In this document: one piece after another, positions 30,474 through 36,331 of the stretch | Layout: each line of letters starts with the position of its first letter | How positions within the stretch are numbered: the stretch's first letter is position 1 | DNA from: a virus | Virus record (IMG/VR): IMGVR_UViG_3300033049_000058 | Coordinates: 1-36,331 of that record | Direction: 5' to 3' (one strand) | DNA length: 36,331 bases | Notes under the pieces: model-generated | Database searches by the model: none | What the model saw: only the letters and a program-made list of their open reading frames with translations | What the model was told of the DNA's origin: nothing | Program-made: the position numbers and the translations under genes

Positions 30474-33400
30474 ATGGCCCAAGCCTCGTTTTCACCACAT
30501 CCACTACTGCCAAAGAAAGATCAACGACACGTTGAATTTGAGATTCAAACTGGCGATTCATTACAAGACGTACTGGATAAATCCGGACTGGATATAGTCG
30601 GCGAACCTCGTATTTGGGTCAACGGGTTTGAAGAGAAGAACTTCAAACGTGTCATGGCTGTCAATGACGTACTGAATATAAAAGCAGACGTACAAGGTGG
30701 TGATGGATCGAACCCAGTTGCGATTGTAGCAATGATTGCGCTTATATACTTTACTGGCGGGATAGGGGCTGCTGCGTTCGGGGCGGGTACATTCGGTGCG
30801 GGAGCGGTCAATATGGCAATAATGGTCGTCGGATCATTATTGATCAATAAGTTATTTCCACCAGACACCCCATCATTTGAAGACAGCCCATCACCGACTT
30901 ATTCATTAACAGGTGGGCGAAATTCAATACGTATTGACCAGCCAATTCCAATTATATGTGGCACGCATAAGTACATTCCAGATTTGGGAGCAAGACCATA
31001 CGCGACTTATGAAGGTGAAGATCAATACTTATACCAAGTATTCCACTTCGGAATGAACCCGGATATTGACATACTGAATTTGAAGATTGGCGAAGACGTA
31101 CTTGGAAACTATCAGGATGTTACAACACCTGATATTAGTCCGGGGTCTACAGGCACACTAACGTTATTTCCGGGCAATGTTGATTCAATCGCAGGGTCAG
31201 AGATTACAGTCGCAGGCGGGTCAACAATCCGCACGTCAGCAATAGACACAACACAATTACAGCTTGATTTTGAAGCACTGTTAGTCGCATATAACTCGAA
31301 AGGTCGTGCTCGGCCAATGACGGTAGAGTTTAACATTGAATACAGAAATGTAAATGATGTTGATTGGCTTCCGTTCCAACCATCATACCAAAAGTTAGTT
31401 CGCGAGGCGTATTCAGATCAGTTTACTAGTTACCCGGCGGTTTACGCACCGTCAACCGCAGCAGTACTTACAAACAACTCTCGTAAGCCAGTTCGCAAAA
31501 CGTATTCGAAACCAGTAGTACAAGGTCAGTATGAAGTACGTGTTACACGGATAACACAAGAGTCTGCAGACACATCGGCTGCTGACGATTTAACTTGGAC
31601 AGCATTGCGTTCATACCAACCAGACACGTCAGATTACACTGGCCAAAAACGAATGGGTTTGAAGATACGATCCACAGCACAATTTAACGGTGCAGTCGAT
31701 CAACTATCCGCAACAGTTAGTGCTAAATGTTTAGTATTTAATGGCAGTACTTGGAGCATAGAGGCGACCAGCAATCCAGCGTGGTGGTACTTATACTTCG
31801 CAAGGGGTCGTTATGCCGCAGATGGTCGTCTCGAGTTTGGTGGTGGGTTTGCGGATAATGAAATTGACATTGAAGGAATTAAAGATTGGGCTGTATGGTG
31901 CGATGCCAAAGATCTACAATTTAACTATGTTTTTGACAGACGGATGGTTGTTGCGGATATATTAAATACTATCGCAAGAGCGGGTCGTGGTGCCATCTCA
32001 TACCATACTGGATCATTGAGTGTTATATACGATCAAGGCAGCCAACCGATTACACAAGTATTCGGAATGAGCAATATTAAAGCAGACTCATTCCAGGTCT
32101 CATACATAAGTGAAGAACTTGCGGATGAGATTATACTCGAATTTCGAAATAGAGACCTTGACTATCAGTTGGATGAAGTGCGAGTTACAATACCGGGTGT
32201 CGCTATTCCGACCAACCCACAGAAGACAAGAATTAAAGGTGTAACAAATAAAATACAAGCAGGTAAAGAAGCAAATTTAATTGCGTCAGAACAAGTATTC
32301 CGTAGACGTAGAGTTAGCTTCGATACTGATGTTGAAGGGTTGATGGTCAATAAGGGTGACATTATAGTAGTCGGGCACGATTTAACTAACTGGGCGAAGA
32401 CCGGGCGGCTATCAAATGATGGGTCGCAGTCAACAACCCAAATAACACTCGATAGAGAGTTGACGTTTGACAATGGTTCAGGCACAGCATACTACATAGG
32501 CGTGCGTCATCCGAATGGTGACTATGAAGTAGTACAAGCTCAGTATAACGCAAATGCGTCGAATACTATAACGCTATTACAATCACTTAGCACCAACCCG
32601 AGTAGTTATCCGAACAACGAAACACAAGATGCTATATGGCAGTTTGAACCAGATGCTACACCCGGTAAAAAGCTAAAGGTTATTGACATACAAATAGTCG
32701 GCAGTGATATGAGTGAGGTTAGCATCACAGCAGTTGATGAAGATGATGCGTATTATTTAACAGAGGATGGTTCATACGTGTATGACACCTCTGCGTTATT
32801 TAACACTGATGTAGCTCAGGCAACGAACTTGCGGTTTTATGAAAACATAAATGATTCAAGTGGGCAGGCAGTACTTGGGTTCACATGGGATTTATCAAAC
32901 AACGCAAATGGTGCGAGATTACAAATTACAAAGAATGGTGGTGACACCATTGACTATGGTGTTGTGTATGGGCTGTCGTATGAAATAGCAGTACAGGCAA
33001 AAGACACTTATACAATTAAATTATTAGCAGTGCCGATAGATCCGAAGCGTACAACATCAGTCGCGTTAGTTGACACTTATACAGTACTAGGCATCTACCT
33101 CGACCAAGTGCTATTACCAGCAATGGAAGATGTTACAGGACTTGAATTATTTAACGGTACAAACGCAACAGAATACACAGGTAATGTAGCCAAATTCGTA
33201 TGGCGGGTAAGCAACGTTCAGTATGATGCTTGGGATATAAACACATTCGCAGATGAAGGGGCAGAAGGCGCAGACTTTAAAGACTATCAGGTACAAATAC
33301 TAAATGATGATCTATCGGTTCGTCGTACAGAATATATTGTATACAACAATTATGAGTATTCAGTAGAGAAGAATATTGAAGATGGTGGCGGAACAGCAAC

Positions 33401-34976
33401 GCGTGACTTTACAATTGAAGTTAAGCGCCGAGGCATACAAGGTCAACTATCGTTAAATCCTGCGAAGTTAACTGTTAACAATCCTGCGCCAGAAGTGCCA
33501 GGTGGCATCTCATCAGCAGCAGCTTTACAAACTATATTCATAGATTTAATTACACCATCCGATTTGGACTATGAAGGCATAATTGTTTGGATGAGTGAGA
33601 CGAGCGGTTTTACCCCTGTAGGTAAAGAACAAGGAGCAGGCAATTGTGTCTACAAAGGAAAGGCAGATAGCATAATTATATCCGATGTTGCGTCAGGCAC
33701 AACGAAGTACTTTCAGCTTGCGGCTTACGATGCATTCGGCACTGATGAATTAAATTATAGTACAGAGTTTGCAGAATCACCACTCGCCCAATTTGAATAT
33801 ATTGAACCACTATCCATAACAGATGTAGAGTTAGCGTCGGGGGCAGTCACAACATTAAAGATAGCGGCAGACGCTGTTACAAACGCAAAGATCGCAACCG
33901 ATGCTGTAAGCGCAGACAATATACAAGCTGCGACAATTGGGGCTACAGAAATTGCGAACAACGCAATCACTTCAACTAAAATAGCAAGCAATGCCGTTAC
34001 AACCGGCAAACTATCAGCAAATTCTGTTACAGCGGCGAAGATTGTAGCGAATACGATTACGTCGAATGAGATAGCGACAGGGGCGGTCACTGCAGATGAA
34101 ATAGCAGCAAATGCTATTGTAGCAGGCAAGATAGCCGCTGATGCGATTGTAGCAGCAAACATTGTTGCGGGTTCAGTTACAGCCGTAGAGATTGCCGCGA
34201 ATACGATTACATCAGTTGAAATACTTGCGAATACTATTGGTGCCAATGAGATTGAGGCACTGTCTATAAGGTCCAACGAGATTGCCGCAGGTGCGATTAC
34301 ATCAGATAAAGTTAGCACGGGCGCTATCGTCGCCGATAAAATCTTTGCGGGTGCGGTTACGGCGGGCAAGATTGCCGCAGGTTCAATAACAGCAACAGAT
34401 TTAAACACAACAAACGCAGTGATCACTGGAACCGCACAGATCGCGAATAGCATCGTAACAAACGCGAAGATTGCCAACGCGACAATTACAGGGGCGAAGA
34501 TTGGTAGCTTGCAGATCGCTACAAATAATTTAGCAAATGGGGGTGTATCAACAGGTAAAATCGCATACCAAGCTGTCACTATTCCGAAAAATTATTATGC
34601 GGCGGCATTGCAGACTTTCACGCCGACCGTGAGTAACCAATGGTTTACTATCCTCCAGGGAAGTTTCACTTCGACGGGTGCACCAATACACATAACTGTG
34701 TCGGCATTATTGGATGGCGTGGAAAACAGTGCTGACCTATTCGGTAGTATGCGGCTAGTGAGGGCTGGGGCCGTTCTAGCAGAGTGGTCAGGATGTTTTC
34801 AGCAATTTCACTCATCAACTCCGACACATCGTACACAAGTTGCAGCATCACTCAGGGATACTATCGGGGGACAGACATTACAGTACTACTTGCAGATTAA
34901 AAGTGCTGGAGCGATAACTTCGAGTATACAAGCACAACAAGTAAATATTCTGTTTTTGGAGGTAAAAAACTCGTGA
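30474..34976 (+). CDS. Tail tip protein, J-like (host specificity)
   Basis: The 1500-aa protein has a J-type layout. The N-terminus has a beta-grasp-like segment (FEIQTGDSLQDVLDKSGL) and a hydrophobic Gly/Ala stretch (about 83-130, VAIVAMIALIYFTGGIGAAA), as in lambda gpI/J-like proteins. QPIPIICGTHKYIPDLGARP and YLYQVFHFGMNPDIDI follow, typical of the J core, then fibronectin-III-like domains (about 760-1080). From about 1115 to 1370 there is a 10-residue repeat of the form A-(A/T)-(T/I)-x-x-K/E-I-A-x-x, probably a fibre stalk. The last 120 residues form a beta-rich end. It should bind the primary receptor. Confidence 0.88.
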   Translation: MAQASFSPHPLLPKKDQRHVEFEIQTGDSLQDVLDKSGLDIVGEPRIWVNGFEEKNFKRVMAVNDVLNIKADVQGGDGSNPVAIVAMIALIYFTGGIGAAAFGAGTFGAGAVNMAIMVVGSLLINKLFPPDTPSFEDSPSPTYSLTGGRNSIRIDQPIPIICGTHKYIPDLGARPYATYEGEDQYLYQVFHFGMNPDIDILNLKIGEDVLGNYQDVTTPDISPGSTGTLTLFPGNVDSIAGSEITVAGGSTIRTSAIDTTQLQLDFEALLVAYNSKGRARPMTVEFNIEYRNVNDVDWLPFQPSYQKLVREAYSDQFTSYPAVYAPSTAAVLTNNSRKPVRKTYSKPVVQGQYEVRVTRITQESADTSAADDLTWTALRSYQPDTSDYTGQKRMGLKIRSTAQFNGAVDQLSATVSAKCLVFNGSTWSIEATSNPAWWYLYFARGRYAADGRLEFGGGFADNEIDIEGIKDWAVWCDAKDLQFNYVFDRRMVVADILNTIARAGRGAISYHTGSLSVIYDQGSQPITQVFGMSNIKADSFQVSYISEELADEIILEFRNRDLDYQLDEVRVTIPGVAIPTNPQKTRIKGVTNKIQAGKEANLIASEQVFRRRRVSFDTDVEGLMVNKGDIIVVGHDLTNWAKTGRLSNDGSQSTTQITLDRELTFDNGSGTAYYIGVRHPNGDYEVVQAQYNANASNTITLLQSLSTNPSSYPNNETQDAIWQFEPDATPGKKLKVIDIQIVGSDMSEVSITAVDEDDAYYLTEDGSYVYDTSALFNTDVAQATNLRFYENINDSSGQAVLGFTWDLSNNANGARLQITKNGGDTIDYGVVYGLSYEIAVQAKDTYTIKLLAVPIDPKRTTSVALVDTYTVLGIYLDQVLLPAMEDVTGLELFNGTNATEYTGNVAKFVWRVSNVQYDAWDINTFADEGAEGADFKDYQVQILNDDLSVRRTEYIVYNNYEYSVEKNIEDGGGTATRDFTIEVKRRGIQGQLSLNPAKLTVNNPAPEVPGGISSAAALQTIFIDLITPSDLDYEGIIVWMSETSGFTPVGKEQGAGNCVYKGKADSIIISDVASGTTKYFQLAAYDAFGTDELNYSTEFAESPLAQFEYIEPLSITDVELASGAVTTLKIAADAVTNAKIATDAVSADNIQAATIGATEIANNAITSTKIASNAVTTGKLSANSVTAAKIVANTITSNEIATGAVTADEIAANAIVAGKIAADAIVAANIVAGSVTAVEIAANTITSVEILANTIGANEIEALSIRSNEIAAGAITSDKVSTGAIVADKIFAGAVTAGKIAAGSITATDLNTTNAVITGTAQIANSIVTNAKIANATITGAKIGSLQIATNNLANGGVSTGKIAYQAVTIPKNYYAAALQTFTPTVSNQWFTILQGSFTSTGAPIHITVSALLDGVENSADLFGSMRLVRAGAVLAEWSGCFQQFHSSTPTHRTQVAASLRDTIGGQTLQYYLQIKSAGAITSSIQAQQVNILFLEVKNS
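33825..34590 (+). repeat. 30-bp periodic coding repeat (decapeptide stalk)
   Basis: About 24 degenerate 30-bp units encode decapeptides such as IAANAITSTK and IAAGAVTAGK. It is a second repeat shaft, different in period (10 residues) from the heptad shaft of the fibre gene. Confidence 0.8.
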
Positions 34977-35362
34977 GAAATACAACATACGCAATTTACA
35001 ACACCACATCAGGAAGAATAATTGCGATTGCTAATGGTGATGATGAAGACGCACCGCTAGATGCAGTAGATGGCAAATCGGTCATACTGGATATAGACCC
35101 ATCCACTAGCAATGTTACAGATTACATCCTTGGTGGTGAAGTTACACTAAGGCCAGCAATGGGAGTTACAGCAGATGATGTTGACGTGGTGAATATAACT
35201 TCGGTGCCAGTAGGTGCAGAGTTATTCATAGATGATCAGTCAGTCGCATCGGATATAAACACAGGATCAATCGCACTATCGTTTGGTGCTGTCGGAACTT
35301 ACGAAATTAAGATAATTGTATTTCCATACATAGATCAGGAGTACACAATAGATGCCACTTAA
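34973..35362 (+). CDS. Small protein after the tip gene, probable fibre accessory
   Basis: The start is GTG, overlapping the stop of the tip gene; the RBS is TTGGAGGTAA. The 129-aa product begins YAIYNTTSGRIIAIANGDDE and has GGEVTLRPAMGV, which resembles the N-terminal part of small fibre-accessory proteins. The C-terminal part (ITSVPVGAELFIDD, FGAVGTYEIKIIVFPYIDQEY) looks like a PEGA or Ig-like domain. It overlaps the next gene by 11 bases. Confidence 0.6.
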   Translation: MRNTTYAIYNTTSGRIIAIANGDDEDAPLDAVDGKSVILDIDPSTSNVTDYILGGEVTLRPAMGVTADDVDVVNITSVPVGAELFIDDQSVASDINTGSIALSFGAVGTYEIKIIVFPYIDQEYTIDAT

Positions 35363-35576
35363 CCCAATAACAATACAAGAATTTGAAAAGACACGGATTC
35401 GTCACAAAGCGCCCGCATATAAAAAGATGACTGAATATAAAAAGCGAGACGATATAACCAAAACAGTCTTTGCTATGAGCCCAGATGAAGTTGATGCGTG
35501 GCTATTTGAAAATGTTAAAACGATTGCGGATATGCGAATGGTGATGAAGAGGATCATCGTGCTTATACGGTCATAA
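35352..35576 (+). CDS. Small helical protein before the tail fibre (74 aa)
   Basis: The 74-aa product is basic and helical (QEFEKTRIRHKAPAYKKMTEYKKRDD, in parts) with MSPDEVDAWLFENVKTIADMRMVMKRIIVLIRS-like C-terminal helices. It lies between tip and fibre genes and overlaps the preceding gene, so a role in fibre assembly is possible. No family is recognised. Confidence 0.55.
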   Translation: MPLNPITIQEFEKTRIRHKAPAYKKMTEYKKRDDITKTVFAMSPDEVDAWLFENVKTIADMRMVMKRIIVLIRS

Positions 35577-35581
35577 ATACT
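35570..35581 (+). promoter_or_regulatory. GTCATAAATACT box before the tail fibre gene
   Basis: Fourth copy of GTCATAAATAMY, 32 bases before the fibre ATG, overlapping the previous stop codon. Confidence 0.45.
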
Positions 35582-35601
35582 AAAATAAAAAGGAATTACG
35601 G

Positions 35602-36331
35602 ATGGCACAATATAAAAACGGATCAGTTACAGTTACAAACGGCAGCGCGGTTATAGTTGGTGTCGGAACGACGTGGCTATTGGAAATTGCGGTAGGTGAT
35701 TTATTCATCGTACAAGGCAAGAAGGTTGCGTACTTCGTTAACTCAGTAGATACAGATGCCCAAATAACACTGTCAACTGTCATAACAGAAGCAAGTGGCA
35801 ACTATGCGTATTCAATCACACGAGACTTTACAGGTAATTTTAACTTTCCTATAGTTGGGTTCGGTGATGTTAATGCGCCAACACTGATAAGCAAAGCTAT
35901 CGTAGAGATTGATGGAGCGCTCAGTGACGCAAGCAACGCGGGTGGTGTAGCAGAATCGAAAGCTTGGGCTATGACCGATGAAGATATATTCGTGCCGCAA
36001 GGCAATTTAACTGATGAATATTCATCACTTCATTGGGCAGCTAAATCAGAAGAAAGTGCGAGTGGCGTAGCGGCATTCGCAACCGAGTCTATGAACTGGG
36101 CTATAACTGTTGAAGATACATTAGTGCCAGAAGGCAATTTAACTGATGAATATTCATCACTTCATTGGGCTGCTAAATCAGCAGCAGACGTGCTATTAAC
36201 AAATGCTGATGTTGTTTTAACAGCAGCAGACGTTGTAACTATAGCTGGCGCAGAAGCAGCCACAGCAGCAGACGTGCTATTAACAAATGCTGATGTTGTT
36301 TTAACAGCAGCAGACGTTGTAACTACAAACG
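35602..36331 (+). CDS. Tail fibre protein, 5' part (runs off the window, continues at base 2)
   Basis: The ATG at 35602 follows AAAAAGGAATT and a GTCATAAATACT box at 35570. The N-terminal region (about residues 1-115) is a beta-rich segment with NGSVTVTNGSAVIVGVGTTW, which resembles the N-terminal virion-anchoring domain of many phage fibres. It is followed by the first two copies of the GNLTDEYSSLHWAAKS motif and the start of the heptad shaft. The last 239 bases are identical to bases 1-239. Removing one copy joins the frame exactly: 491 bases before the junction plus 1333 after it give 608 codons including the stop. The gene closes the tail block that begins at 25449. Confidence 0.85.
   Translation, partial: MAQYKNGSVTVTNGSAVIVGVGTTWLLEIAVGDLFIVQGKKVAYFVNSVDTDAQITLSTVITEASGNYAYSITRDFTGNFNFPIVGFGDVNAPTLISKAIVEIDGALSDASNAGGVAESKAWAMTDEDIFVPQGNLTDEYSSLHWAAKSEESASGVAAFATESMNWAITVEDTLVPEGNLTDEYSSLHWAAKSAADVLLTNADVVLTAADVVTIAGAEAATAADVLLTNADVVLTAADVVTTN
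36093..36331 (+). repeat. Terminal direct repeat, copy 2 (identical to 1-239)
   Basis: This is the second copy of the overlap described at 1-239. Merging the two copies gives a circle of 36,092 bp. Confidence 0.9.

Noticed and set aside
33755-34579. 274-aa minus-strand frame opposite the tip-protein stalk
   Set aside because: It is a shadow of the 30-bp repeat, of low complexity, inside a strong coding region on the other strand.
15459-35581. Classical T4 late promoters
   Set aside because: The boxes resemble TATAAATA, but no gp55, gp33 or clamp genes of the T4 type are present, so that mechanism is not claimed.

Overview
The window is a complete or nearly complete genome of a tailed phage with a siphovirus layout: HK97-fold capsid, lambda-like tail genes and a 639-residue tape measure. 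Bases 1-239 and 36093-36331 are identical and lie inside one tail-fibre gene, so the molecule closes to a circle of about 36,092 bp. In that circle the fibre gene reads without interruption from 35602 through the junction to 1333 (607 aa). The phage looks temperate. It has a tyrosine integrase beside an attP that carries the 3' part of a tRNA-Leu gene with anticodon CAG and an encoded CCA end. Perfect TTATCCACA DnaA boxes and the tRNA-Leu(CAG) target suggest a proteobacterial host, probably gammaproteobacterial, but that is inference.

Layout. 35602-4419: tail fibre, glycosidase-like and other receptor-side proteins, then two small membrane proteins that probably form the holin part of lysis. 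4412-6541: integration module, with a catalytic-domain-only recombinase on the minus strand, attP, and a full-length integrase on the plus strand. 6617-9248: a small unknown gene, a 550-bp origin-like region (two 120-bp tandem repeats, each with a perfect DnaA box and a 16-bp palindrome, then a perfect 25-bp inverted repeat) and a 567-aa protein carrying family-A polymerase motifs. 9251-12498: a possible small RNA with its own terminator, then small accessory genes (unknown, lipoprotein, DUF2958-like, Lys-rich, membrane coiled coil), several sharing one leader sequence. 12499-13444: non-coding region with a 16-bp inverted repeat and about 69-bp iterons just before the terminase genes, a candidate packaging site. 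13445-25368: terminase, portal, Mu-F-like protein, a block of probable virion decoration proteins, prohead protease, major capsid protein, head-tail joining proteins. 25449-35576: major tail protein, G/GT frameshift chaperone, tape measure, minor tail proteins interrupted by a GIY-YIG homing endonuclease, NlpC/P60-like peptidase, and a 1500-aa J-like tip protein.

All genes but one lie on the plus strand. A short box, (G/C)ATAAATA(A/C)(C/T), stands before most transcription blocks; the 12-mer GTCATAAATAMY precedes the portal, major tail, J and fibre genes. I could not identify a CI/Cro-type repressor, a helicase, a primase or an endolysin. The most unusual parts are the compact polymerase-like protein with its origin, the candidate anti-Shine-Dalgarno RNA facing a family of shared leaders, the recombinase pair around attP, and the repeated ATAAATA boxes.
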